Shown in pieces: positions 13,601 to 24,600 of a stretch of 64,000 bases of DNA. The notes beneath the pieces are model-generated. The model searched no databases. It had not been told where the DNA came from and worked only from the letters and a program-made list of their open reading frames with translations. The DNA is from Liolophura sinensis (Eukaryota; Mollusca; Polyplacophora; Chitonida; Chitonidae). A program made the translations under genes and the position numbers. The DNA lies in NCBI RefSeq assembly GCF_032854445.1, contig NC_088300.1, positions 7,194,001-7,258,000 on the forward strand, in the 5' to 3' direction. Position 1 is the stretch's first letter, and each line of letters begins with the position of its first letter.

Positions 13601-15162
13601 TAACTTTATATTTACCTGTGTGAAAAAGATTTGTTATTGGAAAAAAAATCCTGCCAAAACTCCTGATATAAAAGTGCAGAAAGAACTGGGTTTGAACCCA
13701 CATCTTCATTTGTCAAAGCCTGCAGCCTGAGTGACTCTTAAGGCCGCAAGGAAAAAAAACAAAAGGGTATAGTGTTCCCAGACGTGGGAGATGAAGTTAA
13801 TGTATAATGTAAGTGTACATGTCTTTGCTTGTTTTTAGAAAATAGCTTTCAGAAATTTGTTTTAAGTTTGCTACAGAAATGTAAAGCAGTTGCCTGGTTC
13901 ATATTGGAGGAAACCATTTTGTCAGCCCAGTAAGACAGGAGGCAATTTAGTTGTTATACTGTTGACACTTTAGTACAGAAAGTATTTTGTGCAAAAGGAT
14001 TTCTTTGGGAGGAAAAAGAATTTTGATGAAGTGACCATTATTTAGTGTCCATTTTTTGACCTTTGAGCAAAACTTTATCATATCTGTTACATTTCAGGGT
14101 ATGGACAGTGGTTTCGCTGATGATGAGGCTTACAACGTGTATGACAAACCCTGGCGCCAAGACCAGAGTATAGCTAACTCCATTTACAGGCCAGGTAAAG
14201 GGGTGGAGAAGGATATGTATGGGGATGACCTGGACAAGCTCATCAAGTCAGACAGGTAAGCCTTCTGTCTGTGTCATAAACATCTGACTGTTTCATAATT
14301 CTCTTTGTGTCTGATTTTAATTTATCCAGTTTTCTGGATAAAAAAAGATGAAAGATGAACCTGTGATCACTCTCTTGGTGACATGCTGTAAATATGGTAG
14401 AAAATCCAGGAGCAGTATTAGTAATGTGCCAGACTTCACAGATTGGACATATCTGTATTAAATTAAAGACAACAATTTTTGTAAAGCTTTGTAATGCTAC
14501 ACCAGTTGGGGAGTTTCACGCTTAAACTCTCGTATTGCTAAAGGTTAATACAAGAAATATTTTTTATAACATTTACTATCGCATGTCTAAAATAATGCTG
14601 AAAATATCTGAAAATGTTTCACAAAAAGTTATTTAGGGTAGAAGAACAAAAGAGAAAATTGAGAAGCTGTGCTTTTGTGAACTTAAGTTCCCGAAGAAAA
14701 GAAATGTCATTTGTGCCTTCAAGAATATGGTGAAACAAGTTTCATCAAGATTAGTTCAAAGTGAATTCAAGTCGGTTAGTCAAAATCGTGTTGTGTATTA
14801 TTGTGTGTGTAAATTTTCTGATAAAACTAATATTCAGGGACTTTATAAACATTTCTTAAATGTGTTATGCAGCCATCGCGGTGAAATAATGCAATTTTAA
14901 TAAGATTCAGAACAGGTGAATACAAAAAATGATGTGGTCATTTTGACTGACTTTCAGATTTGTACCAGACAAGATGTTCTCGGGGACAGATCGAGCTTCA
15001 CGCAGAGACGGACCTGTTCAGTTTGAAGCTGATGAGGAGGATCCCTTCGGTCTTGATCAGTTCTTGACAGAAGCCAAAAAGGGACAAAAACGCAATGCGG
15101 AGGACTCGCGTTCCGGGAGAGACTATGAGAGCAGTAAAAGTAAACAGAAGAGGCGCGAATGA
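1618..15162 (+). CDS. SNW1: SNW domain-containing protein 1 (SKIP), 15 coding exons
   Basis: SNW1/SKIP (yeast Prp45) is a largely disordered nuclear protein of the activated spliceosome, associated with the NTC/Prp19-related complex, and a co-regulator of nuclear-receptor, Notch and TGF-beta transcription. Exons: 1618-1634, 3083-3155, 3700-3783, 4113-4274, 4641-4733, 5020-5126, 5556-5660, 5881-5950, 6303-6368, 7203-7319, 8041-8176, 11527-11626, 13303-13423, 14098-14255, 14958-15162. All introns are GT..AG and phases join to 537 codons plus TGA, close to the 536 of human SNW1. Visible landmarks are the GDGGAFPEIHVAQYPLGMG block (exon 4), the AMPVRHADKQAPAQYIRYTP block, a Pro-rich PRGSPSPPAPVMHSP segment (about 221-235), the signature SNWKN (SNW at 253-255), GYTIPLDKRLAADGRG, a charged helix rich in K, E and R (299-376), and the C-terminal GPVQFEADEEDPFGLDQFL. 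The ATG in exon 1 gives the usual short MAxLxS-like start. The protein is ordinary; the unusual parts are introns 9 and 12, filled by minisatellites. An orthologue call is nearly certain. Confidence 0.97.
2298..2494 (+). mobile_element. SINE copy, family A, in SNW1 intron 1
   Basis: It reads 'gagcctcccagcaatgcag', a B-box-like region, 'gggaaggtctgcagcaacc', 'cccaggctttgcccagtt', then the tail 'aatacagcgtaaaacacca' and an A-rich end (aataaata). The same order of blocks recurs at 7743, 8426, 19479 and, reversed, at 32755 and 32926. It is old and diverged, with no intact A box. Confidence 0.8.
6506..7172 (+). repeat. 46-bp minisatellite in SNW1 intron 9
   Basis: About 14 head-to-tail copies of a 46-bp unit (tcattgttcagtgtcctcca, tcagaattgctaga, then g/c-gtacatgtaag). 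Copies differ at a few positions only (g/c before gtacatg; cct/cat; one copy with extra bases near 6610). Most units contain GTAAGT, the ideal 5' splice-site sequence. It occupies about 80% of the 834-bp intron. Confidence 0.95.
7743..7880 (+). mobile_element. Truncated SINE copy, family A (3' part)
   Basis: It begins inside the element at 'gaaggtctggcaacaacctg' and runs through 'ggctctgctcggtt' to 'aatattcttgagtatggtgt' and 'aaacaccaatgaaataaat'. The tRNA-like head is missing, as is typical of 5'-truncated copies. It lies in SNW1 intron 10. Confidence 0.85.
8426..8665 (+). mobile_element. Nearly full-length SINE copy, family A
   Basis: It starts at 'gggggcctccatgggga' and has a B-box-like 'gtgagttcaagtctagc', the central block 'gggaaggtctgcagcaatg', 'cctcccaccataatgctggc', and the tail 'aatacggcataaaacacca'. 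The A-box region is disturbed. It lies in SNW1 intron 11. Confidence 0.85.
10083..10118. repeat. Perfect 15-bp inverted repeat (hairpin)
   Basis: The arm TCTGGGATTAAGATA (10083-10097) is followed by the 6-base loop TATGTC and the exact reverse complement (10104-10118). It lies inside SNW1 intron 11 and would form a stable short RNA stem-loop. The arms are too short for an ordinary microRNA precursor. Confidence 0.9.
11641..12296 (+). repeat. 42-bp minisatellite at the 5' end of SNW1 intron 12
   Basis: About 15 copies of a 42-bp unit (attcattcactccaagctct, then catcttgtacatgctgatagca). The first copy starts roughly 15 bp after the donor of exon 12. Because 42 is divisible by 3 and the units lack stops, the SNW1 reading frame stays open through the whole array when the intron is unspliced, encoding a 14-residue repeat (HLVHADSNSFTPSS). 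Confidence 0.95.
12340..13302 (+). repeat. 52-bp minisatellite reaching the 3' splice site of SNW1 intron 12
   Basis: About 18 copies of a 52-bp unit (ggactaaatatctgatgttt, gctgggttgtaattatcag, tgtttgtgttgta). Each copy ends in TTGTGTTGTAG, which resembles a 3' splice site. The last, diverged copy (from about 13240) runs directly into the genuine acceptor before exon 13 at 13303. Confidence 0.95.
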
Positions 15163-16060
15163 GTGTGGATACACCTGGATATGATGAGTTGTTATCTTAT
15201 CTGAACGTCGACCTCCATGTACATTTGGAAGTAATCCTGAACTTCAGCTCTCTTTTCTGCTTTGAAATCGGGGTTAGATCCTTGGAGGTAATGTGAGGCA
15301 GAATGTGTGGAATGACTTATTACTGCCTGTATCATCAGTTTGTCTTGTTTCAGAGTGCATAGTGAAAATCACAAATGTGGGACTGGATACTTATGATCGT
15401 GTGCGTACAGTTCTGGTATATTTTTGTTGGAAAATTCTACCAGAAGTTATGTTAATGGTTCCCAAATTCTTGTATTCTTTGAAGGTCAGTTTTTAACATC
15501 CATGTATATAAAAGTTGCCGAGCAAAAGTGAGAATTTCCATTCATGTGAATTTTTTTTTTTTTTTCATCTTTCTTGATTTTGTATGTATGAGTATATTGT
15601 GTTTATTATGAAAGTATAGCAGACATACCAGTAAATAGCGTTCCATAGTTCTGGTGTGGGTGGGGATATGATTTAATACAAAAAGTGAAGATTAAATGGT
15701 GCTGCTGTCAGCAGATGGGAATTACATGTCAAATGATTTTGAAACTGTTCTACTTAGACTTACAGGTCTATTAAAGGCCTAATTTTCTGATCGGTTGAGA
15801 TTAAAATGTAGAGCCTTTATAAACCCAGAATGTGGACAACCTTACTTAGAACTATCAAATCAAGTGATTTGAATTTAACACAAGACAAGTTTTATAATCT
15901 TTTGGAACTGATGGGAAAGAATGCAGCACTGTACATCCATGGTCAACTGAAAAAAGAAAATAGGTATTGATTTTAAATAGGAAAGGTGAAACATCATGCA
16001 TGTCTACTTTTATGTGAATATTAAAAGTGTACATTGAAATAAACATGGTTGAAAGAGCAT
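15163..16060 (+). other. SNW1 3' UTR (inferred)
   Basis: AT-rich sequence follows the TGA stop. The first well-placed AATAAA is at 16038-16043. No other coding evidence is present. The mRNA end at about 16060 is inferred from that signal alone. Confidence 0.6.
16038..16043 (+). terminator. Poly(A) signal AATAAA of SNW1 (probable)
   Basis: A canonical AATAAA hexamer, followed by T- and GT-containing sequence (ggttgaaagagcatgtatgt) that could be the downstream element. It lies about 880 bp after the stop codon. Confidence 0.55.
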
Positions 16061-16144
16061 GTATGTATTCTCAGCATAATCAAGTGTTATGGTAGTTTTT
16101 CACATTCGCCACCCCAACAAAACCCCACCCCCACCCCCCTTTTT

Positions 16145-16440
16145 TTTTCGACCACTGCATTGGTCTAGTGGTAAGAGCATTTGCCTTGTATGTGAGGCGA
16201 TGGTGATAAGAATGGCACTACAGGTGTGTAACCTCAATGATCGCAAGATCAAGGAAACCTTCAGCAGAATCCATTTAATAAGCACCTTAAATATCTGAGA
16301 TTCACTGCGACTGTTGGCCAGTGGCCAATGAGGGCGGATGTTTCAGTTTAGCTCTCTGGGGTGTCTTCCAACGAGAAATCTGAACTTGTGATACAGAGAA
16401 ATATTCTTGAATATGGTGTTAAAACCCAATCAGATACAAA
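16145..16440 (+). mobile_element. tRNA-derived SINE, family C
   Basis: A tRNA-like head with a clear A box (TGGTCTAGTGGTAAGAGC, about 16160) follows a C/T-rich tract. The end is the shared tail 'aatattcttgaatatggtgt' plus 'acccaatcagatacaaaaaa'. The head differs from families A and B but the tail matches family A, so this looks like a mosaic family using a common tail. Confidence 0.75.
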
Positions 16441-17226
16441 AAAAGGCTTTAAAGCGTTCCACTATCCCACTCGGCTATCCCAGAAGACCATACAACGTTC
16501 TCCTTTAGACAACTTTAAACGTTTGTTGTGACGTCAATCCTTTGTCTAACCGATCATAAGAATGTTACATATGAAGGGTCCATTCGTTTCTGATCAGTGA
16601 GGATTATATTTTCTTATAGTTTCATTCTTTGCATTCATTTCAAATACACCAAATGTTGCCAGGGGGAGAAAAGTCATCACTTCACTTAGTCACAAACATG
16701 AACAGCAAAACAGTGAACTGGTGGGTCTAATTTGTGGCATTCTGATCACGAACAGTTTGGATTTTTTCGAGGCCTGGTTGTGACAAAGATTGTATAATCT
16801 ACTATCAAACTTCCCCAGATTATATGTAAGCTTCAATCAATTCAGATTTACTTTCCCGCATAACTATTCATAGACCGAGTCGCTGTCCATAATCTTACAC
16901 ACCTAGTGTATACCCATGTAGTAACCTATATAGAGTACAATCCACTGGACTCACATTGGCTAAAAGCTCTAACCCTGTTGAACTAAAACTTCATGTAACA
17001 CCGTCAGGAAAGATCAACTATGCCACATATTTTCAGCTGTGCAAATAATACGGCTTGGCCGACACAAAAGAACGTTCATCGACACTAATTGTGATGTAAC
17101 TTTTTTATTATTATTTGTTGAAATGACACTGCACGATTCCTCAAAAAGAATCGATATTGTTGTTACATTGCCACAAACAGTTCCGCGCCTTGTCGATTCA
17201 TTGCTACAAACACGCTCCGCACCTCG

Positions 17227-17248
17227 TCGATTCTTTTTCAAGAATCGA
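17227..17248. repeat. Perfect 9-bp stem hairpin (TCGATTCTT / AAGAATCGA)
   Basis: TCGATTCTT, loop TTTC, AAGAATCGA. A further related copy (aaaagaatcgat) lies at about 17143 and 'gtcgattcattg' at about 17189, so the motif recurs in both orientations within 110 bp, interspersed with two 'ctacaaaca/ccacaaaca' boxes. Function unknown. Confidence 0.75.
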
Positions 17249-17624
17249 AACTGTTCCTCGTTTCTCCACTAAATAACTGTACTAAGTCTGGTCATAGTCT
17301 CTGGGTGTACTTACACAAAAAAGGATAATCAGATTGGTTCTATTTTTAGTTAAGAGCCCGAATGGGTTCATTTCCAGTCTGTATGCCCACAATTAAGCCA
17401 AACACGGTCATTGTCATTTGCATAACATATTTATAATCTAGGGCAGATTAGCAGTCCATAAACTGGCTCTTTTATCTCTTGCTACGCAGTACTACACCAA
17501 ATGAGGAGTTAAAGGAGTGGTGGGGTTCTGTTGCATGCGGACAGCGACATTTTAGTTTTTTTTATGACGATACACGGTAGATTTTATTCAAATGCACTTA
17601 ATATTTGAGAGATGCAATATTGGA

Positions 17625-17970
17625 GGAGGAGTTGACTCGATAGCAAGATGCACGACTGCGACCAAGAGACTGTCAAGGTACAGGTTCAATCCTTGCCCTC
17701 GCTCTCACTGCGACGCCTATATAACAATGAACAGCCGGTGGTTTTCATGCATGGGTTCCGTTTCCTTGATGATGACGATTCCACTTGAACGATGTGCAGG
17801 TCTACGTCACAATGGGAAAGTTTGTCAGTAATATGCTGTAAACATGATCATCGATGGTTTACCACTGGTTGTCTAGTTTTCTACGCCCACAAAACTGGCC
17901 GCCATCATGAATGTGAAAAATGCTTGAGTATGGCATTAAACAACAACATACATATATAACTAAATAAATG
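17625..17970 (+). mobile_element. Degraded tRNA-derived SINE
   Basis: A B-box-like 'aggttcaatccttg' (about 17681), a degenerate body, then the tail 'atgcttgagtatggcattaa' and an A-rich end (aaataaatgaataaa). The A-box region (about 17640) is poorly preserved. Confidence 0.65.
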
Positions 17971-18132
17971 AATAAAGAGGGATTTCCCTGCCAGTGTTAG
18001 ATGTTCGCTCTGTCAAAGAAATGATTTACCCATATATGAAAAGCTGGATGTGCTATGGTTTAGGTTTCTATAGTTTTTTTTATGTGGTTCATCTTTCAAA
18101 TACCAGGAAGCGACTATCTCAGATAGCAGTTC

Positions 18133-18203
18133 GAGTGAGTGAGTGCTTGGTGTTTAATGTCGTACTTTAACAATTTTTCAGTCATATGACGACGACGATA
18201 GCA
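18133..18203 (-). mobile_element. Fragment of SINE family B (tail only)
   Basis: The sequence 'gagtgagtgagtgcttggtg ... ttcagtcatatgacgacga' matches, in reverse, the 3' end of the full family B element at 38861-39222. Only the tail is present. Confidence 0.8.
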
Positions 18204-18678
18204 GTTCGAAGATTCCTTTCCATTATCAGTTGTGCGTGCTTCTATTGCCTGCTAGCAATAATCACATCTCATAAAATAGTAAACTGCGTTTTTCATTTGA
18301 GAGAACAAGGGTTCACAAAATGACGCTGATAGCATCTTCCTGTTTTTCATAAGCTTGAGCAGCTTGATGTTTGGCTGACTTGTTCAGAGCCTGTTCCGGT
18401 ACACAATGATCCCAATTTGTGTTTCATCTTGATTATGCTACTTAGGCCAGGCAGATCAGCTTTCAAATGGATGGTATTGGTTGGCCCACCCCGAATGAAA
18501 TTATACAATATAATCTTTATCATTAAAAATGCATACTGTCATCGATGAAACTACATGTTTTGTTTAGTTTTTTCGATACGGCGAACACGCACCGGAAATA
18601 TACGTTTCCTGAAGCTGGTGCATCTCTTATATAAGTGAGATGAAAGACATAAAGTAATACCAACGAATTGAGGAAACA

Positions 18679-21600
18679 ATGTCTTTTCTCATTAACTGTG
18701 TGTTTGGCATGTACCTTCTAGTTTGTGCGCTTGGCGTTGAAGAACAGTATGTTATCAGACTTGGTAAGTTATTTATTGTCATCTCAATAGAAAGCCATCT
18801 AGAAAAGTTTTATAACACGTTATCGTCTATTGTTTTTATCGTTACTCTAGCTTATCGTTCGTGTCCTCATGGTTTTCTGTAGGCTAATATATGGAAGATG
18901 TTTGGTTCTGACAAGATACACAGGCCTTCTGCAGAAATAATTGAGTGTAATATTCAAAACAAACCTTAAAGTGTGTATATACGAGTAAAACGTCCTGTAG
19001 ACTACAAACTGGAAGGGATTCATTGCTAATAGTTTTCATCATAAGTTTTCGAAATCTCAGAACTGCATGCAGAGCTTAGCTACTTACCTGTGAAGCGATG
19101 ATTCACTCAGCTTATAAACCTGACGACAGTCATATAAAACTAAGAGTTTAACAATAATTTTATAAATTAAAAATTATTATAGAAACAGATAATATTGAAC
19201 TCAAATGAAATATCAGTATTAGACCATCCTCATTTTCAGCTCTGTTTCTTATAAGACAATGTTGTTTCTGAGTTGAACAAGACAATTATATCAGCGAAGA
19301 CTTGCTTGAAAGAAAAGAGGGGCTTTTTCTATCTTGTGAACTAGAAATGAGGAAACTTTGATTTGACGACGATTACTTATGACTTCAGCCAAGTAATCAA
19401 TAACAGGTTTCGTACGTTTTAATAACAAAAATTCTCTAGTGCCCTAGTCTTGTAGTAGATTCATTTATATTTATTTTGGGGCCTCTGTGGTGGAGGTGTA
19501 TGGTTACAACGCCAGCGCGGCACAATGGCCCAGGAGCCTCTCACCAGTGTGATCGCTGTGAGTTCAAGACCAGCTCACGCTGGCTTCCTCTCCGGCTGTA
19601 CGTGAAAATGTCTGCAGCAACCTGCGGATGGTCGAGGGTTTCCCCCGGGCTCTGCCCGGTTTCCTCTCACCATAAGGCTGGCCGCCGTTGTACGGCACCA
19701 ATCAAATAAATGAATACATAAATATATTTATTTTCTTGATTTATGCTTCACACAGTACACGAGAGTATTTTACTTAAGCACCAATGGCATGGGGTGGGGA
19801 AACCGGACGGATCTACAAGAAAACTTCAGATACATGTTCACAGTTTACACAGTGAAACAACTGCCAACGGTAAACCAGAGGAAAGCCCTGACGGTTGTGA
19901 GGGAACAAGACAAAGCCCAGAGGAAAGCCCAGGAATACAGTCTGGGTTGATGAAACCGGGCAGAGCCCAGAAAAAACCTCTAACGTATGACCACAGTCGA
20001 TCCAGGGCGACAATAGACTGAGGTGATGCATCAGACAAATCTTAGAGGAAACCTCTGACGTGTGACCACATGTAGTCGATCCGGAGCAAGAAAAGTTTGG
20101 GGTGATGAAATCGGTCAGAAATAAGCGGAAAACTGGGGTATGGTTACACTTGGTCCCTGATTACAATAGCCTGAACTGGGTGGCGAAATCGAGCAGAGCG
20201 AAGTTGAATCCCAGTCGCGGTCACATACAGCTGATCCAGAGCGCCAAAACATGACATGCGCAAAAAAGCCCACAGGACACCTGTTTGATATATGATTAAA
20301 GTCAAATCCACCCTCAGATGATATTCCAGTGACCGCAAATTGATACGTTCTCTCATAATTTACTAAAAATAAAGAATTTCAACAAGACCTTATGTTAAAT
20401 TAGAAAACCTGGTATGTAAGCTAATGCATAACCGAAATATGTATTTCTTTTTTTTTCTGCTCAAAAAAAAAAAGGATTTCTTGGTGATTCGTCATTGGAG
20501 GAAGAGTGGTTTTCCCGCGTGGTTTGTTCGGCACGATGGTGGGAGAGGAAGATCGTCATAGAGCGAACCACACTAACATACGAGGCTGGGAACATTACGT
20601 CTCTCCGGAAAGCAGGTAATTCGGAGAGCTTTAGTACCGGTCAGTGATTGAAGAAGAGATATAGGCATCGCCACGGAATACACCAATTTTATAACAATTT
20701 CTACTGTTTCATTATAGAAATGATATGAGAACAGACTTGTTTTACACTGTAATTTTGTTATAGTCTGTTTCTTTTGGACATGTGCTTATATTCAGTAAAA
20801 TCAGTCTGTAAAATCAGTCATTACTTTTCTCAGTTACACGTGATACCACAAGCTCTACTCATTTGTATGTTGTATGTCTATGTTATTTCAAGGAAAATGC
20901 ATATAGAATACTTTTTCTAATTCATAGTGTTAAACTCCATATGCCTGATTTCAACACCAAGAACATGTTGCCTCCGGTGACGTTATAATTATGAGAAAAA
21001 AAAAACAAGCGGGATGCGGGGAGAGTACTTTGCTTTACAATAGCTGCAGCAACGTGTTAGAACAATGTCTACTCTGTCTACACTACTGTCTCCCCAAACA
21101 GACTACATTGTTTTTATAAAAGAATTTCCTAACACCTAACGCTAAAACCAAAAAGCCATGTGATCATATATTACAAGAGATGAAATAAAATTAATTTATG
21201 AAGGTTATATTATACTTAAATGGGCGAAGAATTCCATATATGGCAGTGTCAAAAACAGGGTCTAGATTAAAGTCAATAGCAGTTTAGATCACTGGTGTCG
21301 CCCTTGGTAAAAACATATTCAACTCTGCCCAATAGTCAGCATGCCACTGTTTTTTTAATAATTATGACCACCCCCACGACCCTCCTCCCCTCGCCCCACA
21401 GGCAATGAGTTTTTGCCATCGAAAAAAGTATTATAACTTTACTTTCTGTGCAAGAATATGAACTTCAAACATATCCCTGTGTAGAGATTGTGTTGTTACG
21501 TGTCACGGACGCAAGGTAATTTTGGTAGTTCGTATGACTAACTTTACAGATAGCTGAATACAGGTGACAGGTTCAAAGAAATAGCCTGTAGTCCTTTACC

Positions 21601-24600
21601 CGAAAACTTTTCTGATGACGAGGTTTGCGTCGTTCAGTTTTTAGAGACCTTTAATTGAAAGTTACAAGATCAGCTTGTAACTTGTAATTTTACACTAAAA
21701 TTAGCTTACCTATTTTAGTTTGAAGTTAGAAGTTACAAAATGAACTTGTAACTTCTAATAAAATGTCTGTATTGTAACTTGTTAACGGGAATAACCATGT
21801 GTTGTATCGCCACTAACACTGACATTGGTGCGGTTTTGTTAGAACAGATGTTGTGCATTTACTTTCAGTACAAAACTTTGTATACCAGACTGCTGACATA
21901 ATGATTGCGCGAATAACATTTGTCGACTTCAATTACCTGCATGGGGTATTGCACCATACGAAATGTCTGGAGACCAGTGACGTGTCAAAGTTTCATGTAA
22001 GTGAATGGTTGTGGTACGTCAATCTGCGGAAGGGCACCTCCACATGTGGTCCAGCGGAAAGGCTTGCCAGAAGTACCTCTTCAAACAAGAAGGACGTGGC
22101 CGCGTTCCTGGTAGATGTCGTGAGGAATGTCGGGTGGAAATACGCATCGATGTTATACGAGTCAGATTACGGTAGGTATTCTCAGATTGTTTTTTCTCTG
22201 AGCCTTAATTTAAGGACTACGAATCCTGCTAACTGTGAGCCTAGCATCTTTAAGAACGTTATGGTTTTGCTTCATTACTCAACCCGATCATGCTCCAATG
22301 GTCCCAACTTTTTGGAATATACGACACAAGCACAATGGTTGCACGATCTGAGTTTATATTGGTTTTGAATTTTTTTGTCAAGATTATTTCACCGGCAAAA
22401 TTGTGGTCGGAGTAAACGCTCGATCCGTAGGCTCTTAGCAGACCACAAGAAATGATAAAAGACTGATAACAATGAAACATTTATACTGTGTAATGATGGT
22501 TAATAGACTAAAGCAACATTAATTGATATTGGCTGTTAATTTAGAAAAGCTTAAAATATGTTATTTGAAAATGTATGCCAGACAAATAGGAGGTATTACA
22601 AACAAAGCCCTTTGTGTATTTATCTATTTTTTTCACGTCATCACGTCATGTTGAAATTTCCTACAGATCATACTTAATATATAGCCTGCAGTGAGTGACA
22701 TATAAATAATAATATTCAATTTTGGTAATTACATTTACTGTTTCTTATGATATAGGCGAGGAGGCCAGTGTTATAACAGACCTTCTGTCGGAGAATGGAG
22801 TGAGGATAAACCAACATCACATTGAACCAAACAAAAGTAGCCTTCGTTTTATTGAGCACAGTTATTCTATGATGAGAGATGGATGGAAGCAATACTTACT
22901 GCTGGCACACTGGACAACGGTGGACATTATTTTTGATCAGGTAGACAGGCCTATCTCAGTCTGAGATATTCAGATTGAACATACCTGTGCTTATAGATGA
23001 AATTGTTTCTTAAAGCATAAATAACATACTCAGTTATACAAAGTACTACACGCCACGGCCTCTGTGTTACAGACTGTACCAAATGACCCATTAAGCTGTG
23101 TGAATCTGGCGAACTCACTTCTTTATGAATATTTCCATGAAACTCTCTAAAAGTTGAACAGAGGCATAACCGACAACTTGTAGAACTGTTGGATGTCGGC
23201 ATATACCCCACATAAAAACAAAAATGCAAATATTCTTAATTCCATAATGTATATTTCTGCGATTATACCCGGGGTGTGTGTATGTGTCTACTTTTTAAAC
23301 ATTTACGCGAAACTCAGGTAAATTGAGAAGAAACCGAACTTGACCGACAATACGAGTGGCCATTACTGCTATTTACGCAACCATGTAAATGAACAGTTGG
23401 AATAAAAACCTAACTGAGGTTTATTGACACGACACATTGGTAATATACGAATGGCCAGATACCAAGCGTCACGCGGTCATCACTGCTTGGGTTTTATTCT
23501 ATGTTGTACTTTTTCATATCGTATCTTTGCGTTCACAGCTTAACGCATTCGACGCCTCCACTTTAGGGGAAACAGCCATGAGGACCTACTCTCAATGGCT
23601 GGTTTGGGGGTCAAATGTCACATCCGGGTGGCTGGAGGAGAGGGTAGCCAACATAAGCAATGTAGCAGTGCTAGAGATGTTTGACTATCCAGATCAAGGG
23701 ATGTATCACACCCAGCCTTACAACGTAAATATGAATCTGGCATAAAATACAAAACAAATACATTTAACTCACTTGTTTTTTTGTTTTTTTTTTAAATAAT
23801 ACCTAAGCTGTTGTGATGCACATTATCAAGGACACTCCCTCACCAGGCGTTCTACGTTGTCGACCAGGTGTCGTGATGAACCCGGTGTCGTGTTCGCATC
23901 AATGTGTAATATTCTTAAAGATGTAAATTTGTTGAACCTATGCTGTGACCTTTACCAACAGAGCCACTTGGTGGGGTACCACACTTTGGTTTCTCCCTTG
24001 TTTCTTTACTTGGTGTAGACTAGTATATCGTGTACAACAAGGTAAGAGATTATCAGTGAATAAGAGATAAGTCTTGTAGACAACCACATGCAAGAAGATC
24101 TACATTTCAACGTAGACAAGTAATATGATTAGTCTCTGAATCTATCTGACATTGGCGTCCCTTTTTTTAACCGACTAATACAGATTTAAGTACACGGGAA
24201 ATTTGGACATGGATTGTTCAACTTTTTAGAGTAGTATTCACCAGGAACACTAATCAACAAGTAGACACTGAAATTAGATGTCGAGGTGTATGTTCTGGTA
24301 TTAAATATTTATTTGTAAAGCATTAGTTACCCCTTGCAAATGTCTTTTCGTATGGCAGTAATCCGGCCAAGAAAATACATGTTCCCACAATGTGCACTTA
24401 TGCAACTTTCTATGTATTGCACCACTTACCGGTCCCGATGGCTCAGGTCCGCTTCGGGAAGGGTAGATCCAGGGTCAATCCTGGGTCGAGTCACACCTAA
24501 AACCTTAAAAGAGGAATTGTAACTTCCTCGCTTGGCGTTCGCATGAAGGGAATAGTGCAACGACTGGTTGACCCGTAGCAGTATAATGGCTCGGGCGGGG

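Noticed and set aside
13681-13750. tRNA gene on the minus strand (perfect GGGTTTGAACCC B-box-like palindrome)
   Set aside because: No matching A box or full cloverleaf could be drawn; more likely a SINE head remnant.
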